Below, piece after piece: positions 49,536 to 61,931 of a DNA stretch of 64,000 nt. The notes under the pieces are model-generated. The model was not told the DNA's origin, ran no database searches, and was given only the letters and a program-made list of their open reading frames with translations. Source of the DNA: Apteryx mantelli (Eukaryota > Chordata > Aves > Apterygiformes > Apterygidae); assembly GCF_036417845.1 (NCBI RefSeq), contig NC_089978.1:136084288-136148287 (forward strand), written 5' to 3'. Numbering within the stretch: position 1 is the stretch's first letter; each line of letters starts with the position of its first letter. The translations under genes and the position numbers were made by a program.

Positions 49536-49620
49536 TGTTGCCAAAATTTGATGTTATTGTCACTGCACCAGAAAGTCTTACAGTCATGGATACTAATTTC
49601 ACAGTGAAAGTCTGTGGAGT
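49536..49620 (+). CDS. OVST: OVST exon 7
   Basis: The 85-bp exon runs between CATCCTAG and GTAAGT. It reads VLPKFDVIVTAPESLTVMDT and ends FTVKVCGV. VLPKFDV is a family signature. Confidence 0.95.
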
Positions 49621-50426
49621 GTAAGTACCAGATTCAGAATGATTAGGAAATATGCTGAAGAGCAAGAACTTCCCAAAGACGGGGAAACAGAAAGGGCTTA
49701 GAGAGAGAAGAGAACAAAATAAACGGGGCCTCAGAAGAGGTTGGTCAGGATTGCCTTAGTGGTTGGAGCTTCCATTTACTTGTGTTTTCTCACATCTCAC
49801 TCTATATTCTGAGTATTCTTTTTCACATTGGTGTTTGGTGGGTTGCACAAATCTTTTGAGGGGTCCCCTGCTATAGAAGGAGGTGTCCTTTCCCAATAAC
49901 CCACATGAGAAGGAGGCCTTTATGCAGCAGACCACTGTTAAATTCGAGCAGGGGTTTTAGTGTTCCAGCTGGCTTTAAGTCCCCCACTAGGCTTAGTCCT
50001 TCAGAAGGATCTTGGTTACTGTTATACCAAGATCTTGTAATTCAGAATCCAGTGCTAAAATCCTGATCCCCTTGCAGATATGAGTTTTACTTTGATTTCA
50101 GTGAGTCCAGGGCTCACTCTAATCTGAAGAGTGGAGAGAACAGTCATAATTTGTTTGGTAGCCATCATGTTTATAGATATATTTGTTTTGAAGCTTAAGC
50201 TGTGGTTTTGTTTCATGGGTTTAGGGGTGAAACAAAACTCCTCAATATTTCAATTCCCAAGTTGTATTACCTTTCTGCAATAGAAAGGGAGTAAGGAAAA
50301 AGACACTGAAATTACTCAAGCCTCTGGCTTCCCAGGTCAGTGCTCATCCTGGGTCTATCCCTGCGTAAGTTCGCTTAAGTCAATTTTTCAAGCATCAGCT
50401 CATGGACCTATTTCCTCTTTCACCAG

Positions 50427-50538
50427 GTACACCTACGGCCAGCCTGTTGAGGGGAAAGTCCAGCTCAGCGTGTGCAGGGATTTTGATTCATAAGGGAGGT
50501 GCAAGAAAAGCCCAATTTGTCAATCATTTACCAAAGAC
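50427..50538 (+). pseudogene. OVST: OVST exon 8 with TAA stop
   Basis: Between TTCACCAG and GTATGA the exon reads YTYGQPVEGKVQLSVCRDFD, S, then TAA at 50491-50493, then GRCKKSPICQSFTKD. A tyrosine codon is expected there, so one base change to A created the stop. Both flanks remain in frame. Confidence 0.93.
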
Positions 50539-51528
50539 GTATGATACATAATGATTATTTCTCTCTGTGTTTACCCTCTCCCTTGTGTTCTTCCTTCTCT
50601 CCCTTTTCTCACTGCACTTTTCTTTCTTTCCTTGATGCTTCACTTCACTCTATTTGTCTATTGTTCAGATCGCTAGCTAGAAACTCAGGACACATAGCTT
50701 TTCTTCTTGGTTTTCCTTCAAGCCTGAAGGGGGACTGACATGTTCTTTTTTCATGTCTCAGCTTCCCACCTGAAAAGTGTAGACAGTGATGTTTCTGTCA
50801 GTCCTGTATAAACAACTTCGAAAGCTGTGGGAAAATAGCCCTGTTTGAAAGCGATGGAAGATGAATTGTTTCCCTAATCCCCTCTTGACAGTTGAACACT
50901 CGTTTTAACTGATAAAATTCAGTAACCACTTTTTCCCCCATTTTTCACTCTGCTGTGGAAGGTCTGGTATCCTTTAGGAACTATTTCCCCGTTATAGAAG
51001 ATACAGACATACAGAGACACTTTGGCTCACTGGTTAATTACCTATCTAGTTAAACATTGCCACATTCATACAGTACAGTATGCAGCACTGTATTACCATA
51101 TCTGCAGACTAAGAAATTCTAACATAACAATGGGAAGAAAGGATAACATGGGATGCACACACAACTGTGTTGCATGCATCAGTAATCTCCCAGGCAGAGT
51201 CAAGATTTGTCTGAGAGGAAGAGGAGGATAATTGTCTGCAAGAGTTTCTTCCTTTCTCTCACTTAAAAACAGATGTGAGCAGATTTCCTCACAGCTCACT
51301 TGAAGGATGAAGTTTTCTGCCCAGTGTGACCCACTCTCCATCACTGCCTGTCAATGTTAGCCCTCAGGACCTTTCCTTAGGCAGAGCAAACAGAACTGGA
51401 ATGGACTTACAAACACTGAATGCTTTAACAACAACAAAAGATATCACTAAAGCAAGGTCCAGTATATTGCCAGTATTCTTTGTAAGCTGTGAACCTTGCT
51501 AACAGCATTTATTTTCTTCCCTTTCCAG

Positions 51529-51643
51529 CTGGAGTCAGGGGGCTGCCTCTCCCAGGTTTTCAGTTCCAACATCTTTGAGCTAAACTGCATTGGTTACATG
51601 AGGAATCTTGATGTGAAAGCCACTGTCACAGAGAAAGGAACAG
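51529..51643 (+). CDS. OVST: OVST exon 9
   Basis: The 115-bp exon runs between TTTCCAG and GTAATC. It reads LESGGCLSQVFSSNIFELNC and ends DVKATVTEKGT. Confidence 0.94.
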
Positions 51644-51851
51644 GTAATCCCTTCTAGACAGTCAGAAGTAGCAACAGTGTGGTATGGGCAAAGAAGAGAA
51701 TAAGAGCTATTCAGTCTCTGCCTGCTGAGCACAAGGATCTCTTCCTGAAGAAGATCCATTTTTATAAGCACATCTCCAGGCAAACACTCTGACTCTGTTG
51801 AAGCCATATGCAAGACAAAGTACATCTCCTTACTCTGGGCATGTCTTACAG

Positions 51852-51961
51852 GCCTGCAACTTACAGCCACTTGGTCTATTTCTATAACTCAAGTGATGAG
51901 CAGTATACAGTTTGAGAACATGGATTGCCACTACAGAAGAGGAATTCCTTACTTTGGACAG
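51852..51961 (+). CDS. OVST: OVST exon 10
   Basis: The 110-bp exon runs between CTTACAG and GTAAGC. It reads LQLTATWSISITQVMSSIQF and ends YRRGIPYFGQ, the conserved end of this macroglobulin domain. Confidence 0.95.
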
Positions 51962-53603
51962 GTAAGCAAGGAGATAAAGAGCTCCTTATATTGAAGATGA
52001 TTGAAGAAAGATTATATGACAATAGTGACAGAAATATCTGGGGGACTGTTTGAAGGATTTTTTTTCTCCCAAAGCTTCTCTCTTTACTTATTGGTTGCCC
52101 TTTTATTAATTCTGAATGCTGGAAAGTGCAAATTTATTCTGAATCCTTTTCACTTTGAATCTATGAATATTTTGAATCAAAACAAACTATTAATTAGCAT
52201 TTTTCTTACTTGCATTTTCAGCTTGATTTAACTCACTGCTCTCCTTTCAGAACTGACAGTGATATCCTAGACACAGATGACTGGACAGAGATGCTATTTA
52301 ATGACAAATCCTGCATAACTCTTTGTCAGTGGTTAAATGGGGTGGGGTAAATCTCATTTTCTTTCTCTTTCCTTCAATTCCCATTTTTTCAATGAGGAAA
52401 GGAAAAGGGGGACATCTTACCAGTAGCACTGAAGCAGGGGAATTAATTCTCTTTAAAGGATTTTTTTTTTCCCCCCTCTGTAAGATGCCTGTATAACTTT
52501 CTCACTCTCTCCCACACCCATTCTTCAGATTGCTGTGCACCTTACCACCCCTTACTGGAGAAGAGGGGTCAACAGGCTCCCTGGGCTGATGTGCCACAGT
52601 GAATTCCTACAAAACACACATTCTCACACACACTAGACGTTTAACATGATAGAAGATACTTGGTAGGAGGCTGGGATGTCACATCTCAGAGACAAGGTGT
52701 TGTCAATAACTTTAGGCAGTTTCTTTGCTTCTACGCAAAAAAAAAAGGCTTGAGGCTCAAATCAGGGGGGCTGTTATCGTAGAGCCACTGACACCCACAG
52801 TTCCTCAAAATGCAGCAGATCCCAGCCCCTGTGCTGTCCCAGTCACATTCCATTCACAGTTCTCCCCTGCACAATGAAACATTATCATTTGCTGCTGGCA
52901 TATTCTGCATGCCTTCACTTCAGTGCATTTAGTCCCACTGATGTCAACATCCATCTGCATGACTTTTACTTTTCTTTTATTTCTTTTTCCAGAAATAACT
53001 TGTCTCCATGTTGTTTATGGACAGTAAGGGTAGTCAGTCTCTTAAGTTTGTATTTAATATGTTGTTACTTCTGTCATCTTTTCTGGAAAAACTCAGAATA
53101 GATGTTCAGTTCTAGCAGCTTAGAATTTACCTAATGGTCTCTGGTATTTCTTACTTGTTAATTTAACACATAAATAGCACAGGTAGTGGAGATATAGAAC
53201 CATAAAAGTTGTCAAAGCAAAGATCTGGACAAAAGGTCTTCAGACTTGAAAAGTACTAGCAGCAGACTCTAAAGACCAAGAAAGGAAAAAAATGGAGAAC
53301 AAGAAGTGTATCCTTAAACTGGAAATGTGTAGTGAGAAGGGACTGGGAAGAAAAGAGATGAGAAATAAGAAGATTTTGCTCTACAAAAGGATGTCATCCA
53401 TGATGCAGCATCTGAGGAAGCTCCTACTCCAAATCTCCTAAGAGAGCTGCCACAAACCAAGGCATTTTAGTCCTTAAGTATAGCTTGGAAGGGGGAAGAA
53501 AAAAGCAGTTTTGCTGTGTAGAGAGCAAAGGTGTACAAAAGATGAGTATCTATATACAGAAAGATACCAAGCTGAACATGTCTGGCGTTCTCTTCTCCTA
53601 CAG

Positions 53604-53762
53604 ATCAAGCTGGTAGACAAAGACAACTCGCCTGTTTCCAATGAGGTTGTTCAGCTATTTGTGAATAACAAGAACACAGACAACTTCACCACTGATGTTA
53701 ATGGCATCATTGATTTTAGCATTGACACATCTGAAATGTTTGATCCTGAGATTAGTCTAAAA
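53604..53762 (+). CDS. OVST: OVST exon 11
   Basis: The 159-bp exon runs between CCTACAG and GTAAGT. It reads IKLVDKDNSPVSNEVVQLFV and later IIDFSIDTSEMFDPE. Confidence 0.95.
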
Positions 53763-54129
53763 GTAAGTAAAAAACAAGGCTAAATAGGGAGAGAAAGGGC
53801 TGATCTCAAACTGAACCCAAAAAAGATGGGATGAAGTTTGAGTTCTAGAAATAAAATGTGCTTTCACTGGCTTATTTCATGTTCTGGAGCTCTCAAATAT
53901 ACCTTAAAAGAAGTGAGGAAAATACCTGAGTTGTTTGAATGCAATGGTTTGCTCCAAGGCTGCAAGACCATTGTGCTACTTCTTTCTTACCTGTTTGGCT
54001 TTAGATGCAATGCTTAGACTTGTGAATTTTGTGAACTGATCATTCTGATGTCAATTTGTGATAATGCTTTGCCATTCCCTAGTGAGATATATTTGCTCGT
54101 TTTTCTTTCCTACGCCCTGTCCTTATCAG

Positions 54130-54354
54130 GCAACATATAAAACCAGCGACCAGTGCCATTCTGAAGGCTGGATAGAGCCTTCCTACCCCGATGCATCTGT
54201 CTCCGTCCAGTGCTTCTACTCCTGGACTAACAGTTTTGTGAGGATTGAGCCGTTGTGGAAAGATCTGAGCTGTGGGCAAAAGAAGATGATCACTGTGCAC
54301 TATGTCTGGAATACAGAAGAATATGAGATCATCAACATCATGAACTTCTATTAT
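54130..54354 (+). CDS. OVST: OVST exon 12
   Basis: The 225-bp exon runs between TTATCAG and GTAGAG. It reads ATYKTSDQCHSEGWIEPSYP, then FVRIEPLWKDLSCGQKK and ends IMNFYY. The frame stays open for 45 bases past the donor, but exon length and the match to exon 13 favour ending here. Confidence 0.93.
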
Positions 54355-54898
54355 GTAGAGAGTGTGGGGTTGTTTCATGGCTTTGCTGAAAGAGCTTGAC
54401 CGGAAATCTATCCGGCAATCCATTCACAGCAATTATGGCAGTGAGTGCTCTTCTAGCCTTTGGATTACCAGCCAGCCCAATACATCCTTGATGAACAACC
54501 CAAGGACAGAAACAGCACTGAGGTGGCTTGGTAAAGCTGCTTGCACAGGCAAAATCAGACCCACTTCTGGCCATGTTACTCCATTTCACAGTAAGGAACC
54601 ACTTTCATAATGTCATGCACAAGGATTCTTATCCCTTCTCTCCAAGCAGCTCTTTACAGTATTGTGCCTCCCCTGCTACCTGGTCCCTTCTTTTTCCTGC
54701 TGTTTTCTGAGCAGTGTACACAGCCATAGCTGTAGCAGCAGCAGTGACAGCATCCAGCAAGCCCTAGGGTTCATGCTTAAGCATTTGAAGCCATCCCATT
54801 GTACATGCTGCTTCTTGAACTGTATTTGTCACTAAAAGTGACAACTTTCTCCCTCCAACCTTCACTAACCCAGAAATATGTTGTTGTTCTCTGCACAG

Positions 54899-54956
54899 GG
54901 CATGGCAAAAGGCGAGACAGTCCTTACAGGGGAAAATAAAGTTAATATCAGAACTG
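54899..54956 (+). CDS. OVST: OVST exon 13
   Basis: A small 58-bp exon between CTGCACAG and GTAAGT reads GMAKGETVLTGENKVNIRT. It leaves in phase 1. Confidence 0.9.
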
Positions 54957-55514
54957 GTAAGTGAAGTAGCTGCGTATAGTTCTACATAAAAAAAAAAGCG
55001 GGGGTGGGGGGACAGGGAGGAGGGATGGGTGAACTGGGGACCAAGACAAAACTTCTTGGATGTACATTGCAGTTACTGGGAGGGCTTTATTTCTCTCCAT
55101 CCTTGCATGTGTACATGACACTAGCAATACCAGTAAGATCACTATACAGTCAGGTTAAGTTCAACAACCTCAACATAGAGGAAAAGAAGAAGGAATCAGT
55201 TGATACTAGCCAAGAAGTAGTGTCCTGTAAAGATCTCTCTAAAGGACAGCGGGAGGGAAAGCAGAGTGTCTGGCTTGGGAGGCTGTCTGAATCTGGACAT
55301 GTGTTCAAACCCACAATAAATCTGAGGGTGTTTTTGTCTGAATCGATGCGTGTCACCTCCAGGTAACTCCATGTCTCTCTCTGATTCTTCAGTTTATTAT
55401 CCAAGTACAAATTGCTCCACTGACTGGTACACCTGTATGTCAGCCTCGGATGGCTACTGTAACAGCAGATCTTTGGATTTCTCTATTTATTAGTCCCTTT
55501 CCTTCTACTGACAG

Positions 55515-55660
55515 ATCAAAATGGCACTTTCACCATCCCACTTGTGGTCAATAAGAAAATGGCTCCAGCCCTTTGGTTGCTAGTATATACCTTACACCCT
55601 GCAAAGGAGCTCGTAGCAGACAGTGTCAGATTTCCAGTCAAGAAGTGCTTCAAAAACAAG
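55515..55660 (+). CDS. OVST: OVST exon 14
   Basis: The 146-bp exon runs between CTGACAG and GTGAGA. It reads DQNGTFTIPLVVNKKMAPAL and ends FPVKKCFKNK. Confidence 0.95.
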
Positions 55661-56797
55661 GTGAGAGGCACTAAGATACTGCTAGTATTACCTGCTGTCA
55701 AATAAATGTGAATTCTTTGCATACACATCCACAACAGATTTCCAGTCTTATTTCTTCTTTCCATCTACTTCTCTCACTATTACTCTCTTCATTCTCCTGT
55801 TTTTCCCTTGGCCTTGTATCTTTCCCCTACTACCACCTCTGCCTGGCCTTATCTCCAAAGGGTAAATCTTTTTTTAACATTAAAAACTACTTGTTCAAAA
55901 AAACCCGCACTACTCCCAAATTGTGCCTGCCTCTCTTGAACTATGCTAGTGTCCTATTTGGTTTGGATTGTCTGTTCTTTAATGCAGTGAACACACTTTA
56001 TTCTTACCTCACTTCACTGTGTAATCTAATTTCTTACAGTCCATAGCTTATTTGCTGAAAAATGCAATTTCAGTTTATCACAACCAAACACATATAGAAA
56101 AGAAAGCAAAAATAAAAATCTTGGTTTTTTTTTAAAGTTTTATTTGCATATTTTTTTCAATTAAACATTTTTATTTGTCAAATTGAAATGAAATTTCACC
56201 TTTAATATTTTTCTAATCTTCAGTTCTTAAAAGGTAAAGGATATCCAAATATGAAACAAAACATAAGGAGAAGACAAAACAACTGGGGTTAAACTAAATG
56301 TTTCCATTTACCTGATGTGGTCTCCCCTCCTACTTTTTCCCTCTTCTGCAGCACAAATTTGAAATAGATTTTGCTCTGAATAGATTCAAAGCAGAATCTG
56401 TTTTATATTTCCTCAAGTCAGTCATGGACCTAGTGAAAATACGATTTGCTCACTGTAGTGCATATTACATGTCATCAGCTTCATAATAAGATTTGATTTG
56501 ATAAGAAGAACAGCAACAGAATCACACTTTATTTTAAATCACTAGAAGTAGTCTTCATTTAAGTTATCACAATGTGGAAGTCTCTATGTGTCTTCAGTGT
56601 CTAAGCTCTCATGACAGTGGAGGCCGAGTCAGCAGAGGCATTGGAGACTAGACATCCCTGCCCAATCAGATGATCTGTACTTTAATTTAACAGAAGAGCG
56701 TTCTGCTCTTCTTCTTGCCCTCACATCCACACATGTGTACCAAGCAGCCCTGAGCAGTAGGGATTAGCCATACCAACAAGTCTCTGATCAATTTCAG

Positions 56798-56947
56798 GTC
56801 CAGTTGCAATTCTCTGAAAAGCAGATACGCTCAGCTTTCAATGTCAGCTTAGTCATTGAAGCTGCTGCCAACTCCTTCTGTGCTGTGAGGGCTGTGGATC
56901 AGAGCGTCCTGCTCCTGAAGTCTGAGACAGAGCTGTCTGCTGAAACT
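56798..56947 (+). CDS. OVST: OVST exon 15
   Basis: The 150-bp exon runs between ATTTCAG and GTAAGC. It reads VQLQFSEKQIRSAFNVSLVI, then FCAVRAVDQSVLLLKSE. The AVDQSVLL block is conserved through A2M, complement C3-type and related proteins. Confidence 0.96.
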
Positions 56948-57515
56948 GTAAGCTACCCCAAAAATGCATCTTCTCCTTCTACTGCAGCACTGCTTCCTTC
57001 TCCTCTATTACAGTATCTCTCCATTTGTGATTGTTACACTGTGCTCTCTTCTACTGCTTTTTGCACTTGATGGTCATTCACCATCTATTATGTGCAATAC
57101 ATAGCTCTTGTTTCTTGGCAGTCAGAAGCTTGCTTTCATGTGGGATTTGGAATAACCAGTAATTTAGGGGTTCACACAATCATTCTGGATGCTTCAGTAG
57201 ATGATCACAAGTCAACAAGTGTGAGCATTCTAGTAAATACCACAGCCCCATACAGGCATGAGCTCTATCCTGGGTATCATATACCCAGAAAGGCCAAGAA
57301 CAAGAAAAGACATTCCATAAAGAGTAAAAACCCAAACAGGGAAAACAAGCCCTAGCATATTCTCCAGGTAGCAATACCATTATCCTTGTGTTATGTGAGA
57401 AAAGAGTATGGTTTCAAACAGGCCTGCATCTCAGCTCTGCTAAGGGCCAGCACATGACTGTATAATCACAGTTATCTTTCCACACACTGGTTTTATTTTT
57501 TCTTCCTTCGCACAG

Positions 57516-57686
57516 GTATACAGCCTGCATCCCCTGCAAGATTTACGAGGCTACATCTTCAATGGGCTCAACCTAGAAGATGACCCTCAAGACCCATGTG
57601 TCTCATCTGACAACATCTTTCACAATGGCTTGTATTACACACCTGTAATGTCTGGATTAGGCCCAGATGTCTATCAGTTCCTCAGG
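57516..57686 (+). CDS. OVST: OVST exon 16
   Basis: The 171-bp exon runs between CGCACAG and GTAAAT. It reads VYSLHPLQDLRGYIFNGLNL and ends GPDVYQFLR, leading into the bait region. Confidence 0.95.
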
Positions 57687-57996
57687 GTAAATGTCCTACA
57701 AGTTACTTAAATCTTTTGCAGTGAGACTCCATTGATGAAATTCCAAATCTTTCTGCAAATGGCACTGTCAGCAAAACTCATATGTGACAAACTCTCTGTG
57801 TGGATATGCATTCTCAGTTGTCTCCTATGCATACTGTAATTTTTCCAGCATGTGCAAAACTCCCACAGGTCTCTACATAGAATATTCTGTCCTGGGCTTC
57901 TCTGTGGGAGAAAGGAAATAATGGGAAAGAGAGAAGAGCAGAATAAACCCACACTACATTATATTTGTGGCTGATACCATGAAGTGTTTTTTACAG

Positions 57997-58129
57997 GATA
58001 TGGGCATGAAATTTTTTACCAACTCAAGGGTTCAGCAACCAGTCATGTGTGCTAGCGAGACTGCAAGACCTCAGCCATATTTCTTGAATGTGGGATTCAC
58101 AGCTTCTACACACCATGTCAAATCATCAG
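57997..58129 (+). CDS. OVST: OVST exon 17, start of bait region
   Basis: The 133-bp exon runs between TTTACAG and GTAATA. It reads DMGMKFFTNSRVQQPVMC and ends TASTHHVKSS. The later part belongs to the bait region, the stretch cut by target proteases; it is expected to vary strongly between paralogues. Confidence 0.94.
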
Positions 58130-58734
58130 GTAATACAGGGTACAGAAAAGACTTTAATACAGGGTATAGAAAAACTGCATTTTTCTCCTTAAATGAACAG
58201 ATATTTCTGTGGAAAGGAAAGGCAGCATGGACAGTACTCATGAATATAATTTGGCAATGTTCAGATCTTTATGGCACTTCACTTGAATCCTGGTCTGGCA
58301 CAGAATGAGACAGTTTAGGATAATAGCCAATGCCAAAAGAAGCTTTTCATGTCTAAACCTTTGGTTCATGTTCAGTTCCATGCTAGGAAGTGCTGACAAC
58401 CAGGAGTGTCACACAAAATTGGCACTGTTGGCACTGATTCCTTTCTGACCAGAGCCTGTTTGGAGAGACAGTGTGACAGTGCAGCTGGCACACAGACCTA
58501 AGAGGCAAAGGCAATTCCAGTAACATTTTCTTTATCTGTGATATCAAGTTATACCTACCTCAGAGATCTATTAGTGACATTAATACTTGTGTGGAAATAT
58601 TGACAGTCTCAAGTAGAAAGAGCTGGGCAAACACTAATCATCCTTCACACTGGCCCAAGCATATTAAAGCCTGTCCTTCCTGGGAGTCTTCGCTATGTGA
58701 ACCAGATTTGGCCTAACCTCCCATTATCTCTTAG

Positions 58735-58834
58735 CACTTGAAGTTGCTAGAGAGGAACGTCGGAAGAGACTCATACTTGAGACTATTCGAGAATTCTTCC
58801 CTGAAACTTGGATTTGGGATATAGTCCTAATAAA
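58735..58834 (+). CDS. OVST: OVST exon 18, end of bait region and PETWIWD
   Basis: The 100-bp exon runs between CTCTTAG and GTGAGT. It reads ALEVAREERRKRLILETI, rich in arginine and lysine, then REFFPETWIWDIVLI. The basic bait residues suggest trypsin-like targets (inference). Unlike locus 1, the tryptophan codon is intact. Confidence 0.95.
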
Positions 58835-59298
58835 GTGAGTATTGTTTCTTTTCTTTTTTTGCCTTGCTTTTAAGAGCTACTAAATATGTCGCCTGATGTC
58901 CTGCAAGGTGATAATAAAGGCCTGGAAGACCTAGCTGCTTCAATCATCACCTAACCTCTTGCCCTCCCCTTTTCCATGACAAAATTACCCTGTTTCCAAA
59001 GAGATCTGTTCCCACAAGGTGTGTATCATGAGTCATACTTCTTTCTTAAAAACAGAAACTCCTCTGGTCTGCAAAACACGAATTCCAAGTTTTCTTTCCG
59101 AACTCAGGGAAATGATGGGCAGAAGTACTTTCAAATGACCTTTCCTTAGATGATTTGGGTGACGAGTTCTGGGACTTGGATGTGGGATTTCTACAAACAG
59201 AGTAGGGGCAATGCTGATAGGGACAGTGTTGCCTGTACTGAGAACTAAGTATGTGAAACTTCCCTTTTCCAAACTCATTCTCTATCCATTTCCATCAG

Positions 59299-59527
59299 CT
59301 CTACTGGAAAAGCAAGTTTCGCATACACCATCCCTGACACCATCACTGAATGGAAGGCCAGTGCCTTCTGTGTGGAAGACTTGGTTGGATTTGGTATCTC
59401 TGTGCCTGCCACCCTAACTGCCTTCCAGCCTTTCTTTGTGGACTTGACTTTGCCATACTCTATCATCCAGGGAGAAAATTTCCTACTTAGAGCCAATGTC
59501 TTCAACTACCTCAACCACTGCATGAAA
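59299..59527 (+). CDS. OVST: OVST exon 19
   Basis: The 229-bp exon runs between CCATCAG and GTACGT. It reads [16 protein letters not shown], then [18 protein letters not shown] and ends NYLNHCMK. Confidence 0.96.
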
Positions 59528-60853
59528 GTACGTACTTATGCCCACATTTTTAGTTCCTGCTCCATCTCTAAAGAAGTTGCAGCCCTTGTATTCTGAAAAA
59601 AGCAACAAAATAATTGGTGTACATGATCAAAGCTGTCTTTGCTCTTGACTGGTGAATTGCTCTGTCTATCCGATGAAAGATTAACCTGATTGGATTTTTT
59701 CTCCTAAGCTACTAACAAGCAGAAGGAGATCTGTTTGAAATGTGTCTAAGCTTGATGTACAAGCAAGCTTCTCCAGAGGTCCATAGAGGAAGGAAACAAT
59801 TGTTTTGCAAAGCGTATCATTCGCTCTTCACAGTCTTGCAAGCCATCAGTGGTTTCGGTGGGGTCTTTAGAACTAGGTATGAAGGTGTGAAAAACTGAAG
59901 GACTTGTGCCTCCCAAACAGAAGAAAGGGGGGAAAAAGCAAGAAGTGGAGAACAGATAATCCCTACTTCTCTCTGGCAAGAGCCCCCAAAAGTACCAAAA
60001 CAGGGAGTAGAAAAGTCCCAGTACTTCTCCTAGGGAGTGTCTGCTCAACTAGGGACTCTCTATTGCTCCCAAACTCTGGGAGATCATTCTCTCAGCACTT
60101 AGTACTCTCCAGAAAAAAATGCCTCCAGACCATAGGTGCATGGTACTTCTGTATTGAGGGAGCTTATACACAGTATAAATGTTACCTGAAGAAAGAAAAA
60201 CAGACCTTTTCTGTCTGGCTGCTTTTTTTTCCTTCTTTCTCCCCCACCCCCCATATGTTTTATCTAGGAATCCTGAAAAGAGAGGGAGGTAGAGAGTCTA
60301 GATTTTGTTTGCTTCATTCGAATACTGCAAATCAGCTCTCCTGTCTCACAAGGAGATCATTACTGAAGGAAGAAAAATCAAGACACAATTTAGAAATGTT
60401 TTTCCAAAATTTTTGTTGACCTAAAAAAAGCAAAAAGGCCTAGGGTAAACATTCTAGAAAAAAATCTCCATTGTTGAGGCTTTCATTTCTTAATCTCATT
60501 TTTCAAGAATTTCTATAGTAACAAAACAAAACATTAGACAGTGTTTTCCTTTGCAAGTCAGTTCAAAGCCATTAGCACCAGGTCAACGGAACATAACTTA
60601 ATACCCTGATCAGGAATCATATGCATGCACAGGATATTTAACATTGAGTATGTCAGTACAGGCAAAAGATAACACTGTTATAATTTCCTGTGATGAATGA
60701 CTCATCTAACAGCGGCAGCATCCCAGGCCTTAATTCTGCTCTACACTGCTAACACTGGACATAAGCAGAGATCCCACTTCCCCCTAACAATAAAGCAACA
60801 TTTGCCTCTGGTGCAGAATCTTCATCCCATCCCATTTTTCTTTCTATTCTCAG

Positions 60854-60977
60854 GTTGATGTTTTGCTGTCAGATTCCCTTGATTATGAAGCCAAACTCAT
60901 CTCCCCAGGGGATGATGGATGTGTATGTGCCAAACAAAGAAAGACTTATGTTTGGGATGTTTTTCCCAAAGAAATTG
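60854..60977 (+). CDS. OVST: OVST exon 20
   Basis: The 124-bp exon runs between TCTCAG and GTAAGT. It reads VDVLLSDSLDYEAKLISPGD, then GCVCAKQRKTYVWDVFPKE. No counterpart is found in locus 1. Confidence 0.95.
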
Positions 60978-61317
60978 GTAAGTGACTGTGAGTCGATCTG
61001 GTTTTCTGTCCTGAGGTCGATGCTAATCAATTTATACCTCACCTGAAAACTGAACCTCTTTCCAGCCTTGAGAACCTGGTCTACCACTGTTTCATCTCTC
61101 TGGGCCAAAGAGCCCTTGTAGAACTGCAGTGCAGTTATTGTTCCCATTTAGACACATCAGTTCTCTTCCCCCTGTGTCTCACCTAGAGTCACTGACCATT
61201 CATTATGTTACATCATTCAGTATCTGTGGAGATTCATTATCAGATGAAACCACTTAGTTTGACCATCACTCTGTATGAAAAAGGTCACTTTTTTCTCCTT
61301 TTCTTCTACCCTTTAAG

Positions 61318-61436
61318 GTGACGTGCTATTCAGTATTACCGCAGAGACCAAGGACGGTGCAGCTTGTGGAGATAAAGCAGCCAGGAACATCAGTATTGAC
61401 TACAGGGACACCCAGATCAGAATGTTGCTGGTGGAG
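61318..61436 (+). CDS. OVST: OVST exon 21
   Basis: The 119-bp exon runs between CTTTAAG and GTAGTG. It reads GDVLFSITAETKDGAACGDK and ends IRMLLVE. Both splice sites are somewhat weak. Confidence 0.92.
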
Positions 61437-61879
61437 GTAGTGTTGACAGCTCTTCCTGTTTTCCCTTTACTCCCATCCATGAAGAAAGAATAATGCAGCA
61501 AAAGTGTCAAAAGCAAGTAAAAGTTTTTCAGGTTCCCTAAAGAACTCCTGGTTTGGTTCCACCTTCATCTGGCTGTTCAAGCTAAAAGCAAGTCCATTCC
61601 CATCTGATGTCCTCTTCCATGAGGATCAGTGGGTGTTGGTAAATGTATAACATCTTCCTCACGCAGAGAAGAAACTGAAAATGAGGGACTCCATTTGATG
61701 GGAACTATCCTTTGGTAGCAGCCACATCAAGTATTGATCTGCGAACTACTGTTTGAATCCAGCCTTCTTATGATGCAGGAGGATGGGGTTGGGGGCTGAT
61801 GCTTCTGTCACTGCATTATTTACTTCTGCATGCTTGTTTTCATCTGCTGCATGTATCTCTTTTTCCCATCATCATCCAG

Positions 61880-61931
61880 CCTGAAGGCATCAGAAGGGAA
61901 GAGACTCAAAAGTCCCTCATCTGCACAAAAG
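61880..61931 (+). CDS. OVST: OVST exon 22 (52 bp)
   Basis: The exon reads PEGIRREETQKSLICTK between CATCCAG and GTAACG; same length as in locus 1. Confidence 0.95.

Noticed and set aside
54355..54399. Extension of OVST exon 12 past its donor
   Set aside because: The frame stays open for only 45 bases before TGA. The GTAGAG donor gives the family exon length and an in-frame join to exon 13.
60855..61046. 63-codon frame starting at an ATG inside OVST exon 20
   Set aside because: It is the wrong frame of the real exon 60854-60977, which reads VDVLLSDSLDYE in frame with exon 19.
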